Below, in pieces: positions 26,735-36,298 of a stretch of DNA of 64,000 nt. Source of the stretch: Hyphobacterium sp. CCMP332 (lineage in GTDB: Bacteria > Pseudomonadota > Alphaproteobacteria > Caulobacterales > Maricaulaceae); contig NZ_CP058669.1 of assembly GCF_014323565.1 (NCBI RefSeq), positions 124,001 through 188,000 of the forward strand. Direction: 5' to 3'. The notes beneath the pieces were generated by a model. It worked only from the letters and a program-made list of their open reading frames with translations. It made no database searches and was not told the origin of the DNA. The stretch's first letter is position 1. The number at the start of each line of letters is the position of its first letter. A program made the translations under genes and the position numbers.

Positions 26735-27466
26735 TCAGGTCCGGTTGGCGCGCAGGGCGCGCGTTCCTGTTTCAATACGCGATTGAAGCAGCTTCATGAA
26801 GTCATCTCGTGACAAGCCCGGTGCAATGGGTTCGAGAAACTGGATAACGGCCTTTCCCGGCCGGCGAATGATACCCTTGCCCGCCCAGTAATCCCCGCTG
26901 TCCAGCGCCACCGGAACGCACGGCACATTCATCGCCCCATAAAGCCCGGCGACTCCCGGTTTCATGGGCTCGAACTGCCCCGGCTTCATTCGGGTGCCTT
27001 CCGGAAAGATCAGGATCTGGCGGCCTGCCTCGGCGCGTTGGCGGGCATCGCGCAACATTTTCCGCAGCGCCTTGGCCGCTGCGCCGCGATCCACGACGAT
27101 ATTTTCCAGCTTCACGGCGAACCAGCCAAAAACCGGCAGCCAGGCCAGTTCCTTTTTCAGGATGATGGCCGGATCATCGAGGATCTGCCAGAAGGCCTGA
27201 GTCTCCATCATGCTTTCGTGGCGCGAAGCGATCAGGGCACCGCCATCAGGCAGGTGTTCACGGCCCCGCACTTCATAGCTCTGGCCGCAAATGATCTTCA
27301 GCCCGCCGAAAATCAGCCACAGCCAGAAACGATAGACCGCGCGGGTCCAGCTGCGCGGCATCAGAAGCAGCCAGATCACGGCAAAGCCGACAATCATCAT
27401 CGAGCCATACATCCAGAGCACAAACAGCAGGGAACGCAGTATTGTCAGAGGGCCGGCCGGCTTCAT
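26735..27466 (-). CDS. plsC: 1-acyl-sn-glycerol-3-phosphate acyltransferase
   Basis: The 243-residue membrane enzyme esterifies lysophosphatidic acid to phosphatidic acid. An N-terminal hydrophobic segment (about 10-40) precedes the acyltransferase motifs: SRHESMMETQAF, which is the H(X)4E variant of NHX4D common in this subgroup, LKKELAWLPVFGW, and ILIFPEGTRMKPG. VPVALDSGDYW corresponds to motif IV. The start at 27466 overlaps the ydcF stop by 4 bases (ATGA); the longer open frame to 27595 reads through ydcF. It is probably translated with ydcF. Confidence 0.93.
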   Translation of the reverse strand: MKPAGPLTILRSLLFVLWMYGSMMIVGFAVIWLLLMPRSWTRAVYRFWLWLIFGGLKIICGQSYEVRGREHLPDGGALIASRHESMMETQAFWQILDDPAIILKKELAWLPVFGWFAVKLENIVVDRGAAAKALRKMLRDARQRAEAGRQILIFPEGTRMKPGQFEPMKPGVAGLYGAMNVPCVPVALDSGDYWAGKGIIRRPGKAVIQFLEPIAPGLSRDDFMKLLQSRIETGTRALRANRT

Positions 27467-28074
27467 GTATCGTCTCCGCTGAAGGCACCGCGTGCCATTT
27501 CGCGGAAGAATACCGCGCTGAACTTCAGATATTCCAGTGCCCAGCGCCGCGCGGCCGTGCCGTCTTCCCAGGGCCGGGCAGAATGAACCGGCCACGCGAT
27601 CAGATCATGATCGGGCATCAACGCTCTCAGCTCGAGTATGGCGCGCGGCATGTGGTAATCAGAGGTGACCACGATAATGCGCCGGAATCCGTTGGCCTCA
27701 GCCCAGCTGGCCGCTTCGCGGGCATTGCCAACCGTATCGGCGGCTTCACGCCCGAGATCAATGCAACAGGCAAACAGATCCGGATCGATATTGGCTGTCG
27801 CGCGAACCGCTTCTTCGCTGACGATGGGATTGACGCCGGAAACCAGCATGCGGTGACCGGCCTCCGCTTCGAGCAATTCGACAGCTGTTTGCAAACGGCC
27901 TTCGCCGCCGGTCAGAACAATGATGGCATCGGCCTCGATCTCTTCCGGCGGGCTCAACGCCGAGACATGCCCTGCATATCCAGCGAACCCGGCCAGAAGC
28001 ACGAAGACAATCAGGAAGGCCAATGCGCGAAGGAACTGGCCATTTCCCGGGTAGGTTTGCCGCGACCGGCTCAT
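27463..28074 (-). CDS. YdcF/DUF218-family envelope protein
   Basis: The 203-residue protein has one membrane segment (about 15-38, FLRALAFLIVFVLLAGFAGY) and a DUF218 domain: ADAIIVLTGGEGRLQTAVELLEAEAGHRMLVSG, then GREAADTVGNAREAASWAEANGFRRIIVVTSDYHMPRA. The SanA/YdcF/ElyC group is linked to envelope integrity and undecaprenyl-phosphate use. The start at 28074 (MSRSRQ) is 22 bases after the ftsX stop. Co-transcription with ftsEX, plsC and probably DUF2125 makes this an envelope operon. Confidence 0.9.
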   Translation of the reverse strand: MSRSRQTYPGNGQFLRALAFLIVFVLLAGFAGYAGHVSALSPPEEIEADAIIVLTGGEGRLQTAVELLEAEAGHRMLVSGVNPIVSEEAVRATANIDPDLFACCIDLGREAADTVGNAREAASWAEANGFRRIIVVTSDYHMPRAILELRALMPDHDLIAWPVHSARPWEDGTAARRWALEYLKFSAVFFREMARGAFSGDDT

Positions 28075-28096
28075 ATCAGACTGTTCCTGTTCATGC

Positions 28097-29011
28097 CTAC
28101 CAACGCTTCCGCAATTCTTCTGACACCGCAAGGCGCGCCGACAAAGCCGAAATCGCTCCGGCAAGAAGTGGCGCGGCCAGCAGGGACGCAATCTCGACCG
28201 GCGCGAAGATCATTTCAGGCAGAAAATACAACGCATCGGCGTTACTGCCACCCACAGCGACCAGAATCGCGATTAGCGCGGCAAATCCCGCGCCCGCAGC
28301 GCCGGCTTTCAGGCCCAGGCTGAAGAAGCGCCGCTCGAACAGCCCGGCGATATAGGCATCGGTCGCACCGACAATATGCAAGGCATCTGCCACATCGCGC
28401 CGCGCCGCCAGAGAGGCGCGGGCGGCAAAGGCGATCACGGCAGCGGCTGCGCCCAATATCAGCGTCAGCAATCCCAGAGCCAGAAGGCGGGCAAGCTGCC
28501 CGGCGCGCGCCACCGCGTCGCTCCAGCGGCCATGATCATCAATATCAGCGGCAATACCCGCGTCAGACAGGGTCGCGGCAATGTCCTCGACGGGCAATAT
28601 GTCGGGGTCGGACAACTGGACATCGATCAACAGGGGCACCGGCAAATCGGCCGGCAGTCCGGCTGAACCGAACCAGGGTTCCAGCAAGGCCTCGGAATCA
28701 CCCCGGGTCCGCGCCGTAGCGCTGGAAATACCGGGCAGGTCCGTGATCAGTCTGGCCGCCTCTTGCGCATCGGCATTGGTGTCGCGCCCGTCTTCGGGAC
28801 GGATCTGCACCGTCAGACTGCCAGAGAGGTCCTCCATCCAGCGTTCGCTGGATGTCCACGCACCGCGGGCGCCGAGTGCAGCCAGACAGGCCAGAAAGAC
28901 AAGGATCGCCGCAACGGCAAACAACGGGCGGTCCCGTCCCCCATCCGGTGGCAATAATCGCGCATTTCCGCCCGGCGGCGGTGCGGGTGGTTTCCGCGTC
29001 GCCTCGCTCAC
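28097..29011 (-). CDS. ftsX: Cell division protein FtsX
   Basis: The 304-residue permease-like protein has an N-terminal proline/Gly-rich cytoplasmic tail, a first membrane helix (about 30-50), a periplasmic loop (about 55-160) and three further helices (about 165-195, 220-255 and 270-290). ARRDVADALHIVGATDAYIAGLFERRF is the conserved cytoplasmic coupling segment. FtsEX links septal-ring assembly to activation of cell-wall hydrolases. It overlaps ftsE by 4 bases (ATGA). The N-terminal tail is longer and more proline-rich than in E. coli. Confidence 0.93.
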   Translation of the reverse strand: MSEATRKPPAPPPGGNARLLPPDGGRDRPLFAVAAILVFLACLAALGARGAWTSSERWMEDLSGSLTVQIRPEDGRDTNADAQEAARLITDLPGISSATARTRGDSEALLEPWFGSAGLPADLPVPLLIDVQLSDPDILPVEDIAATLSDAGIAADIDDHGRWSDAVARAGQLARLLALGLLTLILGAAAAVIAFAARASLAARRDVADALHIVGATDAYIAGLFERRFFSLGLKAGAAGAGFAALIAILVAVGGSNADALYFLPEMIFAPVEIASLLAAPLLAGAISALSARLAVSEELRKRW

Positions 29012-29724
29012 CCGTTGACCTCGCGATAGGTCAGGCGGCCATCTGCCAGAGACATGACCGGCGCATCGAGCGCGCGGACCAGGGTGAGATCGTGCGTGGC
29101 AATCAATATGGTCGTGCCCAGCCGGTTCAGCTCGACAAACAATCGCAGAAGCCGCCGCGCCATATCGGGATCCACATTCCCGGTCGGTTCGTCGGCAATC
29201 AGCAATTCGGGTTGATTGACCACCGCACGGGCGATGGCCACGCGCTGCTGCTCTCCGCCCGACAGCGTGGCGGGCCGCGATTCCATATGGTGTTCCAGCC
29301 CGACCCAGCTGACCAGTTCGGCGACATCTTCGGCGTAGTCCGAGCGTTTCAGCCCCGCCACGCGCAGTGGCAGAGCGACATTCTCGAAAACGCTGAGATG
29401 ATCCAGCATGCGGAATTCCTGAAACACCACGCCGATCCGGCGGCGCAAATCAGGCAAATCCTTTCGCTGCAATGCGGCGGTGTCATGGCCAAAATGCTGA
29501 ACCACGCCGCGCGAGGCTTTGTGCGCCATGTAAATCAGCCGCAAAAGCGAGGTTTTACCGGCACCGGACGGCCCGGTCAGGAAGGTGAAACTGCCGCGGG
29601 GAAGTTCGAAAGACACATCTTTCAGGATTTCCGGGCCGCGCCCATAGCGCATACCGACGGCATCGAAGCGAACAATCACTTCGGATTCACTTTGTAGAAA
29701 GGGGTTCGCGCCAGTTTCAGTCAC
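29008..29724 (-). CDS. ftsE: Cell division ATP-binding protein FtsE
   Basis: The 238-residue ABC ATPase has Walker A GPSGAGKTSLLRL (near residue 55), the Q-loop VVFQEFRMLDHLSVFENVALPLRV, the signature LSGGEQQRVAIARA, Walker B LLIADEPTGNVDPD and the H-loop THD. The FLTGPSGAGKTSLL and EFRMLDHLSVFENVALPL patterns are FtsE-specific. It works with FtsX at the division septum. It is divergent from the DUF3426 gene, a common arrangement in alphaproteobacteria. Confidence 0.96.
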   Translation of the reverse strand: MTETGANPFLQSESEVIVRFDAVGMRYGRGPEILKDVSFELPRGSFTFLTGPSGAGKTSLLRLIYMAHKASRGVVQHFGHDTAALQRKDLPDLRRRIGVVFQEFRMLDHLSVFENVALPLRVAGLKRSDYAEDVAELVSWVGLEHHMESRPATLSGGEQQRVAIARAVVNQPELLIADEPTGNVDPDMARRLLRLFVELNRLGTTILIATHDLTLVRALDAPVMSLADGRLTYREVNG

Positions 29725-29770
29725 CAGAAATCCTGTAGCCTATGCTGCCAATAAGCCGAATCGGGTCTCG

Positions 29771-30541
29771 ATGATACTGAGCTGCCCCAGTTGTGACACG
29801 CGTTATCGCGCAAATCCCGGTGCCATCGGCGTAAACGGGCGACGGGTGAAGTGCGCCGCCTGCGGCCATATCTGGACTGCGCGCAACGAGGAAGAACCGG
29901 TTCTCGAGCCGATCGATCCGATCCCGCCAAAGCCCGCGGAAAATGCCGAGCCTGAAGCTCCCAAAGCGCCCCACAGAGCCTTTCGTGAACGGGCCGAGCA
30001 GAAGCGTCAGGACCAGTTGAAGACAGCTGCGGCGAGCGCCTGGGGCGGTCTTGCCGTCGCGATTGCCGGTGTCTTCGCCGTGTCTTTCCTGTTCCGTGCA
30101 GATATCGTCAGTGTCTGGCCGCAGAGCTCCAGCGCTTATGCGGCCATCGGCATTGATGCCAACGCCTATGGCGTGACGATTGATTCGCTGGATGTTTCGC
30201 GCGGTGAAGAGCATGGCATTCCTACCGTGGTGGTGTCGGGCGAGGTGCGCAACATTGATCGTCAGGCCCGCGCGCTGCCGCAATTGCAGGCTCGGCTGCT
30301 GGGCGAAGACGGAGCGCCGGTTCTGGAGTGGACGGTCATTCTCGATGGCGAGGCGATTGCCCCCGGGCAGAGTTATGCTTTTTCGTCTGTTGTGACCGAT
30401 CCGCCGGCCGGCGCGGTCGAGGCTGAAATCACGCTCGCCGGGTTGATGGAGTCCCCGCCCGAAGCGCCAGCGGAGACGCCGCCCGCGCCTGCAGAAGAGC
30501 ATCATGCCGCAGCGGATACCTCTCACGGAAGCGGCAACTGA
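29771..30541 (+). CDS. Zinc-ribbon (MJ0042) DUF3426 membrane protein
   Basis: The first 40 residues form a zinc ribbon with CPSCDTRYRANPGAIGVNGRRVKCAACGHIWTA (two CxxC pairs). An acidic/proline linker leads to one membrane helix (about residues 88-110) and a DUF3426 beta-domain (GVTIDSLDVSR...VVVSGEVRNIDRQARALPQLQARLLGEDG). The C-terminal tail is rich in Pro, Ala and Glu. It is divergent from ftsE across 46 bases and ends 2 bases before the convergent TIGR02302 gene. Function is unknown; the cytoplasmic ribbon could bind nucleic acid or protein. Confidence 0.9.
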   Translation: MILSCPSCDTRYRANPGAIGVNGRRVKCAACGHIWTARNEEEPVLEPIDPIPPKPAENAEPEAPKAPHRAFRERAEQKRQDQLKTAAASAWGGLAVAIAGVFAVSFLFRADIVSVWPQSSSAYAAIGIDANAYGVTIDSLDVSRGEEHGIPTVVVSGEVRNIDRQARALPQLQARLLGEDGAPVLEWTVILDGEAIAPGQSYAFSSVVTDPPAGAVEAEITLAGLMESPPEAPAETPPAPAEEHHAAADTSHGSGN

Positions 30542-30543
30542 GA

Positions 30544-33084
30544 TCAGGAGCCGAAGCGGTCCAGCAAGCGCTCGATATAGTCCAGCTCGTCCTGATCAAG
30601 GCCCTGTTCAGCTGCACGTTCCCGCAATTCATCCAGAATTTCCCGCGCCCTGAGGCGTTCTGCCTCGTCGGGGATATCCACACCTGACCCGTTGGAGAAT
30701 CCACCGGAATCCTGCGGACGTCCGAGCGGATCGGTATCTTCACCTTCCGCCCCGGCTTGCGTGGCATCCTGAGCTCGCTCCAGAAGGCCCTGTGCCAGAC
30801 GTTCCGCGCCATCACGCAGTGCTTGCAGGGCTTGCGCCTGCTCGCCAACAGCGCCCTGAGCATCACCATCGGCCAGCGCTTCCTCGGCCCGGCGCATGGC
30901 TTCGGCCGCTTCGCCAAACGTCTCGCCACTTTCACCCGGCAGGGCCTGAGCGAGCGATTCCAGACGATCCGCCAGCGATCCTTGCGATTCAGCCAGCGCT
31001 TGCGCGCCTTCCGAACCGGCACCCGTCTGTCCGTTCTGGCTGCCACTTTGACCCGATTGCTGGCCCTGACTCTCGCTGCCCTGCTGACCCTGACTTTGAC
31101 CCTGGCTCTGGCCTTGCGGACCGCCTTCGGCCTGCTCGAAGGTCTCGTCCTGCAATTGGCGCTGCTCGCCGATCACATCGCCCAGCTCCTCCAGCGCATC
31201 GCGCATGGCCTGGCTGATCTCGTCGGTTGGCTCGCCATCGCCTTCACCCTGTTGCAGCGTCAACTCCATATTGCGCAGCATTTCGCCGAGCGCGGCCAGA
31301 GCTTCGCGGGCGCTGGCTGTATCGCCAAGTTCTGCAGCATCGCGCAAGGCATCCAGCAAGCCCTGAAGATCGTCCGTATTGATTTGCGGTCCGCCACCCT
31401 CGGCGACCCGCCCGTCTTCGGCCGCTTCGCGGGCCAGCGCAGCCATGTAATTATCCATGGCCTGCTGATAGGCCTCGAACAAAGGTGCCAGTTCGGTTTC
31501 GTCGGCACCTCGCGCCAGTGCTTCCATCAGCGCGCGTTCAGCCGCGCGCAGCGCCCGCTCGGCATCTGCCAGAGAGCCCAGCTCGGCCCGCAAGGCGATC
31601 TGCCAGAGATTGGCTTCAATGGGGCCGATTTCATTGTATTCTCGGGCGCGGCGCAGGCTGTGCAATTCACGGCGCAGGCCGAGATAGACAATCGGGTCTT
31701 CAAAGAAAAATTCCGGCGCATCGGTAATGGCGTCCAGCGCCAGTGCCACGTCTTGCAGGCTTTCCGGTGCGCGTTCGATGCGGCGCTCCGGCTCATCCCC
31801 CTGGAAAGGCGGCAAAGCCTGAAGGTCGTCCAGATACATCGGGTCGCGTTCGGGGAGCGGCGCATAGTCTTGCGAGGAACCAATGACGATCCGGCGTTGT
31901 TCTGAGACGGCCCGCGCGAGCGGGTCGAGGAAAACGCGCGCGGGCAGCGTCAGGGCGATTTCCGGCGACAGGCCGGTATTACCGCCGCCATCCAGCGCGG
32001 CGATCCGCAGATCAACGCGCGATCCGGCCAGCACATGCTGGGCCGTCGATACGGTGGCACGATAGCCATCTTCGCCGCGGGTCAGATCGGCAGGATCGAC
32101 GTCAATCACCGACCATTCGGCGCTGCTATCGTCTTCCGGCCGGAATTCGATGCGGAAGTCCGTTGCGCCATAATCATCTTCCACCGTGAATTCGAGACTG
32201 AGCTCGCCTTCAACATTGGCTTCCGGCGCGGTGACGATCTCGACATCCGGTGCAGTATCGGCGAGGGCATTGATGCGATAGGCCGCTCGCTCCCGGCCGG
32301 CCCGCAGGGTCACAACCGCATCTGATTCAATGACCAGATGGCTTTGCCAGACGCCGTCACCAATGGACCGGTTTTCGGCGCGATCATTGCCATTGCGGAC
32401 ATTCGGGGCGCGTCGCACACCGGCGGTCCGGATAACAAGCTCGGATCCCTCCGGTGCCTCCGCCTCGGTCTGTTCATCCTGAAAGAAGATCGGTGCAAGG
32501 CCGGTATAGGCGGGCGGATTAAGCCAGGCATCGACCTGCGCCGTTTCCACGCCGCGATAGACGGGCGCAAATCCGAAGCTTTCAAAGAGGCGGCCCCTGG
32601 CCAGATCTCCGGAGACCATCCAGGCCGCCGCGATCAGAACAATGACGCCGCCCCGCAGGCCCCAGCTGTCCACGCGCGCCCATGCGGCTTGCGGACGCCG
32701 TGCTTTCGCGCCCTTGAGGCGTTCGGCCATGCGGCGCTGGTGCGCCTGCCAGACGGATTGTGCTTCCGGGGAAGTGCCTGCAGGACGATCCGATAACGCT
32801 TCATGTGGACGGGCGGAAATACCGGAATCGGTTTCAACCCGACGCGCGGCGTCTTCGCTATCCGGCCAGTCGATTTCGCGCCAGCGACGCCAGCCCAGCC
32901 ACAGCGAGACGCCGACGACCGCCGCATAGGTCAGGGCCCGCCAGGGATCACCGAGACGGTCCCAGATACCGAAAATGGAAATGCCTGCATAGAGCCCGAT
33001 CAGCAGCGCCGCCGGCCAGAGGGCCGGGGCCAGTCGTTCCCAAAGCAGCGCAAGACGTGCCTGTATCAAGGGCCAGAGTTTCAT
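30544..33084 (-). CDS. TIGR02302/DUF4175-family large membrane protein
   Basis: The 846-residue protein starts with two or three membrane helices (about 10-60 and 140-160). A periplasmic beta-rich region (about 200-400) follows, then long Ala/Glu/Leu-rich helices (about 430-700). A Gln/Ser/Gly low-complexity tract (about 660-690, QSQGQSQGQQGSESQ pattern) and a C-terminal helix close the protein. This arrangement matches the alphaproteobacterial TIGR02302 family, whose function is unknown. It is on the same strand as argH and the LptM-like lipoprotein, 62 bases downstream. Confidence 0.9.
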   Translation of the reverse strand: MKLWPLIQARLALLWERLAPALWPAALLIGLYAGISIFGIWDRLGDPWRALTYAAVVGVSLWLGWRRWREIDWPDSEDAARRVETDSGISARPHEALSDRPAGTSPEAQSVWQAHQRRMAERLKGAKARRPQAAWARVDSWGLRGGVIVLIAAAWMVSGDLARGRLFESFGFAPVYRGVETAQVDAWLNPPAYTGLAPIFFQDEQTEAEAPEGSELVIRTAGVRRAPNVRNGNDRAENRSIGDGVWQSHLVIESDAVVTLRAGRERAAYRINALADTAPDVEIVTAPEANVEGELSLEFTVEDDYGATDFRIEFRPEDDSSAEWSVIDVDPADLTRGEDGYRATVSTAQHVLAGSRVDLRIAALDGGGNTGLSPEIALTLPARVFLDPLARAVSEQRRIVIGSSQDYAPLPERDPMYLDDLQALPPFQGDEPERRIERAPESLQDVALALDAITDAPEFFFEDPIVYLGLRRELHSLRRAREYNEIGPIEANLWQIALRAELGSLADAERALRAAERALMEALARGADETELAPLFEAYQQAMDNYMAALAREAAEDGRVAEGGGPQINTDDLQGLLDALRDAAELGDTASAREALAALGEMLRNMELTLQQGEGDGEPTDEISQAMRDALEELGDVIGEQRQLQDETFEQAEGGPQGQSQGQSQGQQGSESQGQQSGQSGSQNGQTGAGSEGAQALAESQGSLADRLESLAQALPGESGETFGEAAEAMRRAEEALADGDAQGAVGEQAQALQALRDGAERLAQGLLERAQDATQAGAEGEDTDPLGRPQDSGGFSNGSGVDIPDEAERLRAREILDELRERAAEQGLDQDELDYIERLLDRFGS

Positions 33085-33146
33085 GACGGCGAAACTATCA
33101 CGTCAGACAGGCGCGCCTAGCGGCACCTGCATTACTTATTTGTGAG

Positions 33147-33275
33147 CTACCCGGCGGGTTCGGATTGTTGCGGATTGCCCCAAGCCGGCGGCGGGCGTTC
33201 CAGATCGCCCCGCAGGCCACAACCGGACACAACCAGCCCGCCGATGATCACGATGAGCGTTACCAGTTTTTTCAT
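33147..33275 (-). CDS. LptM/YifL-like small lipoprotein (42 residues)
   Basis: The ORF encodes [20 protein letters not shown] followed by [12 protein letters not shown] and ends in EPAG. It has a lipoprotein signal with lipobox VSGC (lipidated Cys19), then C-G-L-R-G-D-L-x-x-P, which matches the CGxKGPLxxP motif of LptM. LptM assists maturation of the LptDE lipopolysaccharide translocon by mimicking LPS. The ATG overlaps the argH TGA (ATGA), a typical alphaproteobacterial order. The gene is short enough to be missed by standard length cut-offs. Confidence 0.87.
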   Translation of the reverse strand: MKKLVTLIVIIGGLVVSGCGLRGDLERPPPAWGNPQQSEPAG

Positions 33276-34687
33276 GATGCCTGCCTTTCGCGGAGACGGT
33301 TCTGCCAGAGTGTCACCTGCTCTTTTACGCGTACGGGCGCCGTTCCGCCATAGCTGGTCCGGCTTTCCATGGAGGCACGGGCCGACAGAACCGAAAATAC
33401 GGCATCAGTCAGACCGGGCTCGACGGTTTGCATGTCGTCCAGCGACAGACCCGCGAGTGGCACATTCCGGCTTTCCGCCAGCTTGACCATCGACCCGGCG
33501 ATATGATGTGCCTCACGGAAGGGCTTGCCCAGTTCGCGCACAACATAGTCCGCGAGATCAGTAGCGTCCGAATAGGCTTCGCCAGCGGCCTCGGCCATGT
33601 TGGTGGTGTTGAAGGTCAGGTCAGACGCCATACCGGCCATGGCACCGAGCGCGAGCTCCAGATCGTCCATCGCCTGAAACACCGGCGCCTTGTCCTCCTG
33701 CAAGTCCTTGGAATAGGCGAGGGGCAGCCCCTTCACCACGATGATCAGTGTCTGCAACGCCCCGGCAATCCGGCCCGGCTTGGCCCGCACCAGCTCGGCG
33801 GCGTCGGGGTTACGCTTTTGCGGCATGATCGACGATCCGGTCGACCAGGCGTCGGACAATTGCGCAAATCCGAACCGGCGTGAGGTCCATAGGACAATCT
33901 CTTCGGCAAACCGGGAGAGATTCACAGCGCAGATCGTCGACGCCGACAGGAATTCCATCGCGAAGTCGCGGGTTGCAACGCCATCCAGCGAGTTGGCCAT
34001 CGGACGGTCAAATCCGAGCGCCTCGGCGGTCTGATGACGATCGATGGGAAACGCCGTGCCGGCCAGCGCCGCGCATCCCAGCGGGCTTTCATTGAGGCGT
34101 TTACGAGCGTCCTGGAAGCGTGCGCGGTCGCGTTCGGCCGCTTCAACCCAGCACAGAAGATGATGTCCAAGGCTGACCGGTTGCGCCGTCTGCAAATGCG
34201 TAAAGCCCGGCATGACCGTATCGGTGTGCGCTGCGGCCTGCGCCACGAGGGCGGTCTGATAGGCCGTGATGAGAGCATCAGCCCGGTCACAGGCCGCTCG
34301 CAGCCAGAGCCGGAAATCGGTGGCGACCTGGTCATTCCGCGAGCGTGCCGTATGCAAACGGCCCGCCGGTTCGCCGATGATATCCTTCAGCCGCGCCTCG
34401 ATATTCATGTGAACATCCTCAAGTGCTGCCGACCATTTCATCTCGCCGCGCTCGATCTCGCCACGGATCTGATTCAGCCCATTCTCGATTTTCGTCGCAT
34501 CATCGCTTGAAATGATGCCCGTTGCGGCCAACATTCGAGCGTGAGCAATGGAACCGGCAATGTCCTCGAACGCCATGCGCTGATCGATATCGATCGAGGC
34601 ATTGATGGCTTCCATGATCTCCGACGGGGAACCGGAAAACCGGCCGCCCCAGAGCGCGTTTGATTTATTCGTCTTTCCGTCCGTCAT
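33272..34687 (-). CDS. argH: Argininosuccinate lyase
   Basis: This enzyme cleaves argininosuccinate to arginine and fumarate, the last step of arginine synthesis. The 471-residue fumarase-superfamily protein has [21 protein letters not shown] at the N-terminus, [34 protein letters not shown] and the superfamily signature [12 protein letters not shown] near residue 285. The minus-strand ATG at 34687 faces the tlpA-like gene only 28 bases away. The following LptM-like gene overlaps it by 4 bases. Confidence 0.97.
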   Translation of the reverse strand: MTDGKTNKSNALWGGRFSGSPSEIMEAINASIDIDQRMAFEDIAGSIAHARMLAATGIISSDDATKIENGLNQIRGEIERGEMKWSAALEDVHMNIEARLKDIIGEPAGRLHTARSRNDQVATDFRLWLRAACDRADALITAYQTALVAQAAAHTDTVMPGFTHLQTAQPVSLGHHLLCWVEAAERDRARFQDARKRLNESPLGCAALAGTAFPIDRHQTAEALGFDRPMANSLDGVATRDFAMEFLSASTICAVNLSRFAEEIVLWTSRRFGFAQLSDAWSTGSSIMPQKRNPDAAELVRAKPGRIAGALQTLIIVVKGLPLAYSKDLQEDKAPVFQAMDDLELALGAMAGMASDLTFNTTNMAEAAGEAYSDATDLADYVVRELGKPFREAHHIAGSMVKLAESRNVPLAGLSLDDMQTVEPGLTDAVFSVLSARASMESRTSYGGTAPVRVKEQVTLWQNRLRERQAS

Positions 34688-34715
34688 GGCCGGTCCCAGT
34701 CAAAAGGTTTCTGCG

Positions 34716-35300
34716 ATGAATGTCTCGCCTGTCAAAATCGGGATTATCACATGCACGGTCATATTGCTGGCGGCAATTGCCTATGTGCTGTTTTCCGGAA
34801 TGCAGGGCCCGGCGCCAACCGGCTTGGCGAGCCATGCCGAAGGCGAGATGTCGGCATTCGTCTCGCTGGATGATGCGCCACCGCGGCCCAGCCATACCTT
34901 CATTGATCCGGACGGCGTTGAACGGACTTTGGCCGATTTTGAAGGTCAGGTGATTCTGGTCAATTACTGGGCGACCTGGTGCGCCCCCTGCGTGGTGGAA
35001 ATGCCGGCACTCGACGCATTGCAGGCCCGCTATGGCGGCGAGGACTTCCAGGTGGTGACGATCAGCGCCGACCGGCGGATCGAGGAGGCCGAAGTCTTCT
35101 TCGAGGAGACCGGCCTCGAACACCTGCCAATCTATCATGACAATTCCTTCGCCGGTCCGACCGCCGTCGGTGCTCGTGGCTTGCCGATGTCGATTATCTA
35201 CAATCGCAATGGCGTCGAGATGGGCCGCATGCCCCGTGATGCCGAATGGAATAGCGAAGACGCACATGCCCTGATCGAGGCGGCGATAAGACTGGGATAA
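34716..35300 (+). CDS. TlpA-like membrane-anchored thioredoxin
   Basis: The 194-residue protein has an N-terminal membrane anchor (about residues 6-26, [19 protein letters not shown]) and a periplasmic thioredoxin domain with active site [15 protein letters not shown]. The domain continues with [13 protein letters not shown] and cis-Pro region [13 protein letters not shown]. TlpA-type proteins reduce disulfides, for instance in cytochrome c or oxidase maturation. The ATG at 34716 is preferred because AAAGG lies 8 bases before it; an ATG at 34686 would collide with the argH start. Argininosuccinate lyase and this thioredoxin are divergent neighbours in many alphaproteobacteria. Confidence 0.92.
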   Translation: MNVSPVKIGIITCTVILLAAIAYVLFSGMQGPAPTGLASHAEGEMSAFVSLDDAPPRPSHTFIDPDGVERTLADFEGQVILVNYWATWCAPCVVEMPALDALQARYGGEDFQVVTISADRRIEEAEVFFEETGLEHLPIYHDNSFAGPTAVGARGLPMSIIYNRNGVEMGRMPRDAEWNSEDAHALIEAAIRLG

Positions 35301-35305
35301 TAAAA

Positions 35306-35330
35306 AGCCCCGGAGCGTCGCTCCGGGGCT
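35306..35330. terminator. Rho-independent terminator between tlpA-like and etfA genes
   Basis: Perfect arms AGCCCCGGAGC / GCTCCGGGGCT flank a GTC loop. On the minus strand the hairpin is followed by TTTTTATTA, so it should stop transcription of etfBA. On the plus strand the following CTTCATTTTC is a weaker U tract for the thioredoxin gene. Confidence 0.9.
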
Positions 35331-35356
35331 CTTCATTTTCACAGACGCTGGAGCGG

Positions 35357-36298
35357 CTAGAGGCCAGCTTTCGTCAGCTCGGCTTCCAGTTCCGGCAAGG
35401 CATTGAAGAGGTCTGCGACCAGACCGTAATCCGCTACCGAAAAAATCGGCGCTTCTTCGTCCTTGTTGATAGCCACGATGATCTTGGAATCCTTCATGCC
35501 GGCGAGGTGCTGAATGGCACCGGATATACCGACGGCGATGTAGAGCTCCGGGGCAACGACCTTGCCGGTTTGTCCCACCTGGTAATCATTCGGCACATAG
35601 CCCGCATCGACGGCCGCGCGTGAGGCTCCGACAGCGGCATTCAGCTGGTCGGCGATCTTGTCCAGAAGCACGAAATTATCGCCGGACTGCATGCCGCGTC
35701 CGCCCGAAATGACGATCTTCGCTGCAGTCAGTTCCGGACGATCCGACTTGGACAATTCCTCGGACACGAATTCCGACTTGAACGGGCCGGATGGCGCACC
35801 AATGGTCTCGACGCTGGCCGAGCCGCCATCGCCTGCCTTCTCGAACGTGGTCGGACGAACGGTGATGACTTTTTTCGCATCGGTCGATTGGACTGTCATC
35901 ATCGCATTACCCGCATAGATCGGGCGCACGAATGTGTCTGCGCTTTCAACCGCCGAAATTTCGGAAATCTGCATCACGTCCAGCTTGGCCGCGATCCGGG
36001 GCGAAAAGTTTTTGCCCATGGTCGAGGCCACCGCCATCATCACATCATATTTGTCCATCAGCGGCAGGACGAGGGCTTCCATCGCTTCTGCAGTCGGCTT
36101 GGCAAAGACCTCGCCATCGGCATGGAGCACTTTGGAGACGCCCTCGATACCGGCAACAATCTTGGCGATGTCGCCCGCACCGGAACCGGCCACAAGAACG
36201 TCGATATCGCCGCCAATTGCCTTGGCCGCGGTGACGGCGGCGCGCGTGGCGTCGTTCAGGGAGGTGTTGTCGTGTTCGGCAATAAGAAGAATAGCCAT
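35357..36298 (-). CDS. etfA: Electron transfer flavoprotein alpha subunit
   Basis: ETF passes electrons from acyl-CoA and related dehydrogenases to the quinone pool via ETF-QO. The 313-residue protein has the alpha-subunit N-domain ([23 protein letters not shown]) and the FAD-binding C-domain: [66 protein letters not shown], and a C-terminal [12 protein letters not shown]. It starts directly after the etfB stop codon. A strong terminator follows. Confidence 0.96.
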   Translation of the reverse strand: MAILLIAEHDNTSLNDATRAAVTAAKAIGGDIDVLVAGSGAGDIAKIVAGIEGVSKVLHADGEVFAKPTAEAMEALVLPLMDKYDVMMAVASTMGKNFSPRIAAKLDVMQISEISAVESADTFVRPIYAGNAMMTVQSTDAKKVITVRPTTFEKAGDGGSASVETIGAPSGPFKSEFVSEELSKSDRPELTAAKIVISGGRGMQSGDNFVLLDKIADQLNAAVGASRAAVDAGYVPNDYQVGQTGKVVAPELYIAVGISGAIQHLAGMKDSKIIVAINKDEEAPIFSVADYGLVADLFNALPELEAELTKAGL

